Shown: positions 1 through 6,814 of the stretch, one piece after another
How positions within the stretch are numbered: the first letter of the stretch is position 1
Layout of the letters: the number at the start of each line of letters is the position of its first letter
Source: Alistipes sp.
GTDB taxonomy: Bacteria > Bacteroidota > Bacteroidia > Bacteroidales > Rikenellaceae
Direction: 5' to 3'
NCBI GenBank assembly: GCA_017410165.1
Contig: JAFQRH010000001.1
Location: forward strand, 1-64,000
Length of the DNA stretch: 64,000 nucleotides
The notes under the pieces: generated by a model
What the model was told of the DNA's origin: nothing
What the model saw: only the letters and a program-made list of their open reading frames with translations
Databases searched by the model: none
Program-made: the position numbers and the translations under genes

Positions 1-40
1 GAAAGGAGGCAGGTGGTAGGGGGTAGGTGGGTGGTTGAAA

Positions 41-300
41 GGGGTTTAGGGAATTTAGGGAGTTTAGAGAGTTTAGGGATTGGAGGGCCCACTTGCAACC
101 GGCTTACTAAACCCGACCCGACCTTAATTGACCTTATTCGACCTTTGCTTTTGAAGGGAATTTAGGGAATTTAGAGAATTTAGGGATGGTAGAGGTATAA
201 ACCGCTAAATTCCTTAAACTCCCTAAACTCCTTAAACTCCCTAACGACCCTAACGACCTTAACGGCCTTAACGACCTTAACGAAAAAATCTCCCTTAACA
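41..300. repeat. Composite intergenic repeat, locus 1
   Basis: Intergenic DNA downstream of rlmN. It is built from 9-bp units of the form TTTAGGGAA/TTTAGGGAG, a motif CCACTTGCAACC followed by CTAAACCCGACCCGACCTTA, a second block of TTTAGGGAA units, a spacer GGTATAAACCGC, inverted units (TAAACTCCC) and finally AACGACCTT-type 9-mers. The same parts recur at six other gaps in this window. The first 40 bases are G-rich and hold no gene that I can see. Confidence 0.85.
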
Positions 301-303
301 ACC

Positions 304-1380
304 CTAATCCTTCGCCTCCTCGGCGGAGAGCAGGCCGCAAGCCGCCTTGATATCCTCGCCACGCGAGGCGCGGATGGTGGTCATTATACCTCGTGCGGTG
401 AGTGCATCGCGAAACGCCTTCATTCGCTCCGCATCGGGCGAGAAGTATGGCGAATCGGGTATCTTATGGAAGCGTATAAGGTTGATGCGGCACTTGATGC
501 CGTTGAGCAGTCGGCACAGTTCGCGTATATGGCGCGGCGAGTCGTTCAACCCACTCATCACGATATACTCGAACGACACGCGACGCTGGTGTGTGAAGTC
601 GTATTCGCGCAGCAGGTCAGCGATTTGCGCAATCGGGTAGGCACGCTCGATGGGCATAATCTCTGCCCTCTCCTCGTGGAATGGATTGTGGAGCGAGATG
701 GCCAGATGCACCGACGACGAGTCGAGAAAACGGCGCAATTCGCGTCCGACGCCCGCTGTCGAGAGTGTGATGCGTGTCGGCGACCAGCCGTAGCCCCACT
801 CCGCGGTGAGAATCTCCAACGCCCGCAACACGTTATCCATATTATCTAACGGCTCGCCCATACCCATAAAGACCACGTTGGTCAGCGTTTCGCGCTCGGG
901 GAGCGATGCGATTTGGTTGAGGATATCGGTGGTCGAGAGCGAGTGTTGCAGGCCCAATCGTCCTGTGGCGCAGAAGCGGCAACCCATACGGCACCCCGCC
1001 TGTGACGAGACGCAGAGCGTGGCACGGTCGCCATCGGGGATATATGCCGACTCTATAAATGCCCCCTCCGAGGTGCGGTAGAGGTACTTTTTTGTGCCAT
1101 CCGTCGAGGTGCTGACACGCACCGGAGCCGACACTCCGAGCGTATATCGCTCTTCAAGCGCAGCGCGATGACGAAGTGCGATGTCGCTCATATCGCCGAT
1201 GCTGCCCACCGCGCGACGATAGAGCCAACGGGCGATTTGTCCGGCAGCAAAACGCGGCATACCGAGTTCGGCGCAGACCCTCTGCAACTCGGCAAGCGTC
1301 AATCCATACAGCGGCTGTTTCGCGCACGCAGTTGCGGTTGTCGAGCGCACACTGTTTTCTATGCTTTCAGCCCCCTTCAT
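304..1380 (-). CDS. rlmN: 23S rRNA (adenine-C2)-methyltransferase RlmN
   Basis: Radical SAM enzyme that methylates A2503 of 23S rRNA and A37 of some tRNAs. The family signature GCRMGCRFCATG supplies the three cysteines that bind the 4Fe-4S cluster, and the downstream sequences VVFMGMGEPLDN, ITLSTAGV and HNPFHEERAEIMP are typical of RlmN. I chose the ATG at 1380, giving 358 residues. A TTG seven codons further upstream (1401) lies only about 18 bases from a TAnnTTTG -7 box (1419-1426, minus strand) and would leave almost no leader. The gene runs alone on the minus strand, away from tonB. Its 3' end abuts repeat-rich DNA. Confidence 0.95.
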   Translation of the reverse strand: MKGAESIENSVRSTTATACAKQPLYGLTLAELQRVCAELGMPRFAAGQIARWLYRRAVGSIGDMSDIALRHRAALEERYTLGVSAPVRVSTSTDGTKKYLYRTSEGAFIESAYIPDGDRATLCVSSQAGCRMGCRFCATGRLGLQHSLSTTDILNQIASLPERETLTNVVFMGMGEPLDNMDNVLRALEILTAEWGYGWSPTRITLSTAGVGRELRRFLDSSSVHLAISLHNPFHEERAEIMPIERAYPIAQIADLLREYDFTHQRRVSFEYIVMSGLNDSPRHIRELCRLLNGIKCRINLIRFHKIPDSPYFSPDAERMKAFRDALTARGIMTTIRASRGEDIKAACGLLSAEEAKD

Positions 1381-1418
1381 ACTATCTATATGCGTCTTCA
1401 ATAGTCATTAATTTTTCA

Positions 1419-1426
1419 CAAAAATA
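1419..1426 (-). promoter_or_regulatory. Candidate -7 promoter box for rlmN (TATTTTTG)
   Basis: On the minus strand this reads TATTTTTG, matching the Bacteroidetes -7 consensus TAnnTTTG. The predicted transcript start falls roughly 30 bases before the ATG at 1380. No clear -33 TTTG is placed at the usual distance. Confidence 0.5.
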
Positions 1427-1479
1427 GCGTTTTTTCACTATTTTTTCGTCGCAAGACGTGTTTTTTGAAATTTTATACT

Positions 1480-1487
1480 TATATTTG
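1480..1487 (+). promoter_or_regulatory. Candidate -7 promoter box (TATATTTG) for the tonB transcript
   Basis: TATATTTG matches TAnnTTTG on the plus strand. If used for tonB it gives a leader of about 265 nt that contains the tandem repeats at 1540-1704. No closer consensus box precedes tonB. Confidence 0.45.
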
Positions 1488-1540
1488 TGACTGCATAGAC
1501 CCATCGGGCATTCCCGAGGGGGCGCGATTGTGTGGGTGCG

Positions 1541-1704
1541 GATGCAGGAAAATGTGTGGGTGCAGGTGCGTATCAAGAGGGCGCGAGTGCAGGAAAATGT
1601 GTAGGCACGGATGCGTATCAAGAGGGCGCAGGTGCAGGAGATAAGTGGTGCAGGAGATAAGTGGATGAAGGAGATAAGTGGATGAAGGAGATAAGTGGAT
1701 GAAG
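1541..1704 (+). repeat. Two nested tandem repeat arrays in the tonB leader
   Basis: Two imperfect copies of a unit of about 54 bp containing GTGCAGGAAAATGTGT and GCGTATCAAGAGGGCGC are followed by four copies of GGAGATAAGTGG, the last ones spaced by ATGAA (17-bp period, 1637-1704). The remainder of the rlmN-tonB gap (1381-1757) is AT-rich and shows only the two promoter boxes. Confidence 0.85.
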
Positions 1705-1757
1705 GTGTGCCGACACAGATTAAAAAGGTAGATACAAATTAAAAAACTTACTTATAA

Positions 1758-2441
1758 ATGGAACTGAAGAAAAACCCCAAAGTTGATGTCAATAACAAGC
1801 GCGTAGTGTTGCTTGAGATTGGCTTGATTCTCGCTCTTCTCGTAGTTATCGTGGCGTTCCTTTACACGCCGAAGGAGGTTACTGTCGAGCAGATCGATAT
1901 GAACTATGGCCCTGTGGAGGAGCAGATTACCGAGATTACTCGTCAGGATCAGAAACCACCAGAGCCACCAAAGAAGACCGAGATTACCGTTATCACCGAC
2001 ATCTTGAACATCGTGACCAACGATACGAAGATTTCGACCAACGTCGATTTCGCCGAGTTTGATGAGGATGTGGAGATTATCCAGCAGGTAGCCGTTGAGG
2101 AGGAGTCAATCGAGGACGATCAGCCGTTCATCAAGGTAGAGGAGATGCCTACATTCCAGGGTGGTGACCTCAATACGTTCCGTGCGTGGGTTCAGAAGCG
2201 CGTAAACTATCCGCAGATTGCGTTGGAGAACAACATCTCGGGTCGTGTGCTGCTTATGTTCGTCGTAGAGCGTGATGGTACGCTTACGAACATCCAGATT
2301 TTGCAGTCGCCGGACTCGTCGCTCTCGGACGAGGCAATCCGCGTGCTGAAAACTTCGCCGAAGTGGAAGCCGGGTAAGCAGCGTAACAAGACGGTACGTG
2401 TGAAGTACACCTTGCCGGTAGATTTCCGTATCGCAAACTAA
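1758..2441 (+). CDS. tonB: Energy transducer TonB
   Basis: A 227-residue inner-membrane protein that couples proton-motive force to TonB-dependent outer-membrane receptors. Residues about 17-40 form one hydrophobic membrane anchor after a short basic N-terminus. A periplasmic linker with a proline-rich patch (QKPPEPPKKTE) follows, and the last 90 residues form a TonB_C domain: FQGGDLNTFRAWVQKRVNYPQIALENNISGRV is split here by position, with the conserved YP near residue 156 and the typical ending WKPGKQRNK. The layout matches the short-linker TonB proteins common in Bacteroidetes. The gene is monocistronic, with a strong terminator 20 bases after the stop. ExbB/ExbD are not in the window. Confidence 0.92.
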   Translation: MELKKNPKVDVNNKRVVLLEIGLILALLVVIVAFLYTPKEVTVEQIDMNYGPVEEQITEITRQDQKPPEPPKKTEITVITDILNIVTNDTKISTNVDFAEFDEDVEIIQQVAVEEESIEDDQPFIKVEEMPTFQGGDLNTFRAWVQKRVNYPQIALENNISGRVLLMFVVERDGTLTNIQILQSPDSSLSDEAIRVLKTSPKWKPGKQRNKTVRVKYTLPVDFRIAN

Positions 2442-2459
2442 TCTGCTTGCTTAAAAATT

Positions 2460-2499
2460 AAAAGAGGGTGGCCGACATTCATCAGCCCCCTCTTTTTTG
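2460..2499 (+). terminator. Rho-independent terminator after tonB
   Basis: The stem AAAAGAGGG (2460-2468) pairs with CCCTCTTTT (2488-2496) and is followed by more T residues. It separates tonB from hflX. Confidence 0.85.
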
Positions 2500-2531
2500 T
2501 AAAACCATATCAGAGCATACGCTTTTCCGAA

Positions 2532-3746
2532 ATGGATAATACGAAGAGTAAAAACGAAGCCGCAACACCCGCCGACGAGCGCGAACGCGCCGTGCTGGTT
2601 GCCGTAATACGCGACGGGCAGGACCCGCGTCAGGCAACCGAATTTCTCGACGAGTTGGAGTTTCTGGCCGAGACGGCATCCATCGTCTCCGTGCGCCGAT
2701 TCACCCAACGCCTCCCGCAACCATCGTCGCGCATCTACGTCGGACCGGGTAAACTCGAAGAGATTGCCGCATACTGCGCCGAGAACGAAATCTCGGTGGT
2801 CATCTTCGACGACGAACTATCGCCGTCGCAGACACGCAACATCGAGCAGGCAATGCCGTGCCGCGTCATCGACCGCACGCGCCTCATCCTCGACATATTC
2901 CGCCAACGCGCCCAAACGGCGTACGCCAAGACACAGGTCGAATTGGCACAATGCGAGTATATGTTGCCACGCCTGGCGGGCTTGTGGACCCACCTCGAAC
3001 GTCAGCGAGGAGGTACGGGTACGCGTGGTGGTGCCGGCGAGCGCGAGATTGAGACCGACCGCCGTATTGTCCGCAACCGTATCTCGAAACTCAAAGAGGA
3101 TTTGAAGAAAATCGACCGACAGATGGCCGTGCAACGCTCGAATCGCGGACACATGGTGCGCGTGTCGCTTGTCGGATACACCAACGTCGGCAAATCGACG
3201 CTGATGAACCTCATCTCGAAGAGCGAGGTCTTTGCCGAGAACAAACTCTTTGCAACGCTCGACACGACCGTCCGCAAGGTGGTCTTCGACAACCTGCCAT
3301 TTCTGCTCTCGGATACGGTCGGCTTTATCCGCAAACTCCCGACCGAACTTATCGAGTCGTTCAAATCGACGCTCGACGAGGTGCGCGAGGCAGACCTGCT
3401 CATACACGTCGTCGATGTGTCGCACCCGCAATTCGAGGAGCAGATTGATGTCGTCAAGCAGACCTTGCAGGATATCGGCGCAGGCGACAAGCCGGTCTAT
3501 CTGGTATTCAACAAGATTGACGCCTACACCTACGTCGAGAAGGAGGAGGACGACCTGACACCCGCCACGCGCGAAAACCGCTCGCTCGACGACTTGCGCG
3601 AGAGTTGGTTTGCAAAGCAGAACACGCCGTGCATATTCCTGTCGGCAGTCGAGCGTACGAACATCGACAAGTTCCGCCGCGACCTCTACGGAATGGTGCG
3701 CGAGATACACTGCGGCCGCTATCCGTTTAATAATTTTCTCTATTAG
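2532..3746 (+). CDS. hflX: Ribosome-associated GTPase HflX
   Basis: A 404-residue GTPase that splits stalled 70S ribosomes under stress. The N-terminal HflX domain is followed by a basic coiled-coil (around residues 160-200, with the GTGTRGGAGEREIETDRR segment typical of the family) and then the G domain: GYTNVGKST (P-loop), DTVGFIRKLP (G3) and NKID (G4). The length is normal and the ATG at 2532 is the natural start. It stands between the tonB terminator and upp, separated from upp by a 23-bp tandem repeat. Confidence 0.95.
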   Translation: MDNTKSKNEAATPADERERAVLVAVIRDGQDPRQATEFLDELEFLAETASIVSVRRFTQRLPQPSSRIYVGPGKLEEIAAYCAENEISVVIFDDELSPSQTRNIEQAMPCRVIDRTRLILDIFRQRAQTAYAKTQVELAQCEYMLPRLAGLWTHLERQRGGTGTRGGAGEREIETDRRIVRNRISKLKEDLKKIDRQMAVQRSNRGHMVRVSLVGYTNVGKSTLMNLISKSEVFAENKLFATLDTTVRKVVFDNLPFLLSDTVGFIRKLPTELIESFKSTLDEVREADLLIHVVDVSHPQFEEQIDVVKQTLQDIGAGDKPVYLVFNKIDAYTYVEKEEDDLTPATRENRSLDDLRESWFAKQNTPCIFLSAVERTNIDKFRRDLYGMVREIHCGRYPFNNFLY

Positions 3747-3780
3747 CGGGCGGTCCCGTAAGGGGGGCGGTGCATCGGAG

Positions 3781-3849
3781 GGCATTGGTTGGTGCTGTGA
3801 AGGGGCATTGGACGGTGCTGTGAAGGGGCGTTGGACGATGCTGTTAAGG
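3781..3849 (+). repeat. Three-copy 23-bp tandem repeat before upp
   Basis: Three units of 23 bp starting GGCATTGG or GGCGTTGG and ending GCTGTGAAGG or GCTGTTAAGG, at 3781, 3804 and 3827, lie between the hflX stop and the upp start. No gene is visible here. Confidence 0.85.
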
Positions 3850-3912
3850 TGTTAAGCGATGCGCCAACCCACAACCAAAGACGAAAAAACCAAGAAAATA
3901 CTACATATCGTT

Positions 3913-4569
3913 ATGAAGTTACACATTTTAGACCACCAGCCGACGCTGGTAAACAAGTATCTCGCCGAGTTGCGCGACGTCGAGGTGCAGAAAGATTCGA
4001 TGCGTTTCCGCCGCAATTTGGAGCGCGTGGGCGAGATTATGGCCTACGAAGTCTCGAAGACGCTGCACTATACGCCTCGCGTGGTACGCACGCCGCTGGG
4101 TGATGCCGAGGTGCAGATGATTGACGACAAAATTGTGCTTGCAACCGTCTTTCGTGCGGGTTTGCCGCTGCATCAGGGCTTTCTGAACTACTTCGACAAC
4201 GCCGAGAACGCCTTTGTGTCGGCATACCGCAAATACTCCGACGAGCAGAACTTCTCGATCGAGGTCGAGTATATCGCTTGTGGCGAGTTGGAGGGCAAGA
4301 CGCTCCTGTTGGTCGATCCGATGCTTGCAACCGGCTCGTCATTTCTTGCCGCCTACGATGCACTCGTAGCACACGGTGGTCGTCCGGCACACACCCACTT
4401 GGTGGCGGTGCTGGCAAGCCAGAAGGGCGTCGATACGATTCTCGAAAACCTGCCGTCGGACGACGTGACGCTCTGGTGCGCAACGGTCGATGAGCACCTC
4501 AACGAGCACAAGTATATCGTTCCGGGTCTGGGCGACGCCGGCGATTTGTGCTACGGCCCGAAATTGTAG
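3913..4569 (+). CDS. upp: Uracil phosphoribosyltransferase
   Basis: Pyrimidine salvage enzyme that makes UMP from uracil and PRPP. The PRPP loop is VDPMLATGSSF, and the uracil-binding C-terminus reads YIVPGLGDAGDLCYG, both characteristic. I start at ATG 3913, where MKLHILDHQP matches the usual N-terminus and gives 218 residues. An in-frame ATG 54 bases upstream would add an unsupported extension (MRQPTTKDEKTKK). A terminator hairpin follows at 4616. Confidence 0.95.
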   Translation: MKLHILDHQPTLVNKYLAELRDVEVQKDSMRFRRNLERVGEIMAYEVSKTLHYTPRVVRTPLGDAEVQMIDDKIVLATVFRAGLPLHQGFLNYFDNAENAFVSAYRKYSDEQNFSIEVEYIACGELEGKTLLLVDPMLATGSSFLAAYDALVAHGGRPAHTHLVAVLASQKGVDTILENLPSDDVTLWCATVDEHLNEHKYIVPGLGDAGDLCYGPKL

Positions 4570-4615
4570 CCACCGCAGCAGACAAAAGAGCAGAAAAACA
4601 GGTGTAAAACTGTGC

Positions 4616-4644
4616 GCCTCATACCTCGGTATGGGGCATTTTTT
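4616..4644 (+). terminator. Terminator after upp (copy 1 of a duplicated element)
   Basis: GCCTCATACC pairs with GGTATGGGGC (one T-G wobble) and a T-run follows. A 32-bp stretch that includes it (4606-4637) is repeated exactly at 6638-6669. Confidence 0.8.
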
Positions 4645-4683
4645 GTGGATTGTGCCGAAGAGTTAACAACATAAATTCTGTAA

Positions 4684-4718
4684 TTTGGTTAAAATATAAA
4701 GAAAAGTTCTTATATTTG
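4684..4718 (+). promoter_or_regulatory. Promoter of the 6S-like RNA
   Basis: TTTG at 4684-4687 and TATATTTG at 4711-4718 fit the Bacteroidetes -33/-7 pattern. A perfect CGCCGTT/AACGGCG hairpin (4722-4739) lies right at the expected start of transcription. Confidence 0.6.
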
Positions 4719-4723
4719 TAACG

Positions 4724-4973
4724 CCGTTACACAACGGCGGACATATTATTGATGAAAGTGTATTAGCTTTTATCCTTGCGTAGAAATCTGGAAAATTTCA
4801 ACTTGACCAAGGAGGGCAACACACTCATTACCTTGTATTGGTACATATCGTTATGGAGGCATACTCTTTGTGCCCCATACCCCCAATACGGGTGTGGGGT
4901 ATTGTTTATTTGGTCATAGGTATTCCAGAACCTCTACGCAGATAAACTAATCGGCTCCACACTTTCTTTTTTT
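4724..4973 (+). ncRNA. ssrS: Rod-shaped structured RNA, candidate 6S RNA
   Basis: An ORF-free transcript between a good promoter and a T-run. Its two halves pair in register over about 220 nt: GAAAGTGT (4754-4761) with ACACTTTC (4959-4966), ATTAG (4762-4766) with CTAAT (4947-4951), TGCGTAG (4777-4783) with CTACGCA (4934-4940), CTGGAA (4788-4793) with TTCCAG (4923-4928), and TGACCAA (4804-4810) with TTGGTCA (4910-4916). Unpaired internal loops separate these stems. The apical part contains a 10-bp hairpin, CCCCATACCC/GGGTGTGGGG (4873-4899). The closing stem is followed by seven T residues (4967-4973). A long interrupted rod of this size is the architecture of 6S RNA, which binds the sigma-A RNA polymerase holoenzyme. 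The structure is seen in the sequence; the 6S identity and the gene symbol are inference. Confidence 0.6.
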
Positions 4974-5008
4974 ATAACAATTGTCTTCTTGGAGTTGGAT
5001 GACGCATT

Positions 5009-5030
5009 GGTTACGAGCACAGTCGTAACC
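5009..5030 (+). other. Leader hairpin upstream of the first CsgG-like gene
   Basis: GGTTACGA pairs with TCGTAACC around a 6-base loop, with no T-run after it. It lies between the structured RNA and the start codon at 5086 and may be a leader element. Confidence 0.4.
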
Positions 5031-5085
5031 ATATAGGATGTATATATACATTACAATTTATAAACAACTAAAAACTCAAATTACT

Positions 5086-5568
5086 ATGAAGACAAGATTT
5101 TTTCTTTTGATTGCACTTTTTGCAATGATTTCGACATCGACCGTATCGGCTCAATTCTACAAGCGTAAGAAGGTGGCTATCACCGAGGTTGTGGACCGCA
5201 GTGAAAACGGCGATCTCGCTAATGGAACCAAAGCATTTATCCGTAGCGCGCTCACAGATGCCATCACCGCTTCGGACGGCTTTGAGGGTTACACTTCGAT
5301 TAGTTTCACAACGCTTGAAATGAACTTCGACCGCACGGGTAATATTTCGTCGGCAACGCTTACATACGTTAAAAAGCAGATGATGGAGTACATCCTTGTT
5401 GCAGAGGTTACGCCACTCGACAAATCGACAGCCCTGCTTAGCGCACGTATCGTTGAGACTGCATCGGGTAAAATCGTTGCCTCTTCGTCGCTCCGTACGC
5501 CGGCACATACCGACTACTTACGTTCGGCTTGCAATAAGCTTGCCTATGAGTTGGTTGGTGCAATTTAA
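5086..5568 (+). CDS. Secreted CsgG-like protein (paralogue 1)
   Basis: A 160-residue exported protein. The signal peptide MKTRFFLLIALFAMISTSTVSA is followed by QFYKRKKVAITEVVDR, and the domain resembles the CsgG/TolB-N-like alpha-beta fold: a beta strand KVAITEVVD, a helix of 'NGTKAFIRSALTDAI' type, then strands and a C-terminal helix. I use the ATG at 5086 because it opens a normal signal peptide; the in-frame ATG at 5038 adds a non-signal extension. The next gene begins 28 bases after the stop and shares the same N-terminal pattern, so the two are tandem paralogues. The role is unknown; a periplasmic or outer-membrane assembly protein is a guess. Confidence 0.65.
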   Translation: MKTRFFLLIALFAMISTSTVSAQFYKRKKVAITEVVDRSENGDLANGTKAFIRSALTDAITASDGFEGYTSISFTTLEMNFDRTGNISSATLTYVKKQMMEYILVAEVTPLDKSTALLSARIVETASGKIVASSSLRTPAHTDYLRSACNKLAYELVGAI

Positions 5569-5596
5569 GAAAATGGATTAAATATTTCGAGTCGTA

Positions 5597-6625
5597 ATGT
5601 GTAGAAAACTATCTATCATATTTCTTTTGTGCGTGGCGATGCTCTTTCCGAGCATCGCCTCAGCGCAATTCTTCGCAAAGCAAAAGGTGCTTGTTTGGGA
5701 GGTTCGCGATAGAAATAACGATGTAGAACTTTCGCGAGGAACGAAAGATGAGATTAAAGCAAAACTAATTGATGCTTTTAATAGATCAAACAATCATGAG
5801 GCGTACTCCGATATTGTAAGTAACATAAAAAACGGATTAACATCTCAATCGCCTATCGACATCACCACCAGAGTTCGTGAGTTTTATCCACAAGTCAAAT
5901 ATGTAATATTTACGACGGTAAAGATATTGGAGCGCTCCAATTCATACGATAAGTACAAAGTGCTTTTGGAGTCGGATATGTACAGCACCGAAACACTGAA
6001 AAGAGAGAAAACGGCAGCAGAGCCAATGCTTAGCGACAACAACCAGATTCCGGCTGCGTGTGCCCGCCTTGTAAGCAAATTGCTTGGCGAACAACAGAGC
6101 AATCAAAATAACTCAAACTCCTACAATAATAATAACTACAACAACAATTACAACAACAATTACAACAATAATAATTACTCTAATTCGTCATCATACCAAC
6201 GACCATCGTATCAACAGCAGTCGCCTTCATATCAGTCGCAGTCGAACTACGGCTCTTCCAGTTCGTCTTCATATTCTCGCTCAACTCAATCAACTTCATC
6301 TCAAAGCTACACCCAAAACGCAGAAGACAGATATTTGAATCTTGCACGAGAAGGAAATGCGGAAGCACAATATAAATTGGGAGGTTGTTATGAACTTGGT
6401 TTACAGGGGGTTAGCAAGCAGTACCAAAATGCATTTTATTGGTATAAAAGAGCTGCTGAGCAAGGACACACAAACGCACAATATAGATTAGGTTTTTGCT
6501 ATGAATATGGAATAGGCGTAGCTAATAATTTCGACTATGCTGTTTCCTGGTATCGCAAAGCAGCACGAAATGGTAGTAAAGCAGCAGAAGCTCGATTAAG
6601 ACAAATATATAAATATAAATATTAG
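5597..6625 (+). CDS. Secreted CsgG-like protein with Asn-rich linker and Sel1 repeats (paralogue 2)
   Basis: A 342-residue protein with a signal peptide (MCRKLSIIFLLCVAMLFPSIASA) and a domain parallel to the upstream gene (QKVLVWEVRDRNNDVELSRGT). From about residue 165 to 235 there is a linker rich in Asn, Tyr, Ser and Gln, encoded by a slippage-prone run of AAC/AAT codons. The C-terminus holds two Sel1 repeats (AREGNAEAQYKLGGCYELG and AEQGHTNAQYRLGFCYEYG), which are protein-protein interaction helices. Base composition is clearly more AT-rich than in neighbouring genes, most strongly in the linker and the Sel1 part. It ends in a terminator identical in its core to the one after upp. It could have arisen by tandem duplication followed by fusion to Sel1 repeats. 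Confidence 0.65.
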   Translation: MCRKLSIIFLLCVAMLFPSIASAQFFAKQKVLVWEVRDRNNDVELSRGTKDEIKAKLIDAFNRSNNHEAYSDIVSNIKNGLTSQSPIDITTRVREFYPQVKYVIFTTVKILERSNSYDKYKVLLESDMYSTETLKREKTAAEPMLSDNNQIPAACARLVSKLLGEQQSNQNNSNSYNNNNYNNNYNNNYNNNNYSNSSSYQRPSYQQQSPSYQSQSNYGSSSSSSYSRSTQSTSSQSYTQNAEDRYLNLAREGNAEAQYKLGGCYELGLQGVSKQYQNAFYWYKRAAEQGHTNAQYRLGFCYEYGIGVANNFDYAVSWYRKAARNGSKAAEARLRQIYKYKY

Positions 6626-6646
6626 AATTGATGCTCCAAAACTGTG

Positions 6647-6676
6647 CGCCTCATACCTCGGTATGGGGCGTTTTTT
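6647..6676 (+). terminator. Terminator after the Sel1-repeat gene (copy 2 of a duplicated element)
   Basis: The same GCCTCATACC/GGTATGGGGC hairpin and T-run as after upp. The 32 bp at 6638-6669 are identical to 4606-4637. Confidence 0.8.
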
Positions 6677-6814
6677 ATGGTTATTTTGTAAAAAATTGCG
6701 CTTTTTTGGCGGTCGCTATTGCCGTTTCAAAAAAAATGCGTAAATTTATAGAACGAATTGACACGTTTTGTGTTAAGACGTGCAGAGTGAAATAACCTTA
6801 AAACTATACGAATT

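Noticed and set aside
41..290. TTTAGGG units as telomere-like or phage-end repeats
   Set aside because: The units are 9 bp and interspersed at many internal gaps, with no sign of a chromosome or phage end.
134..362. Overlapping open frames on the minus strand with Leu-Arg-Ser or Glu-Phe-Lys repeats
   Set aside because: They are translations of the 9-bp repeat units, which stay open in several frames. There is no start context and no conserved protein.
1381..1401. TTG start for rlmN at 1401
   Set aside because: It would leave only about 11 bases after the -7 box. The ATG at 1380 fits the promoter and the family length.
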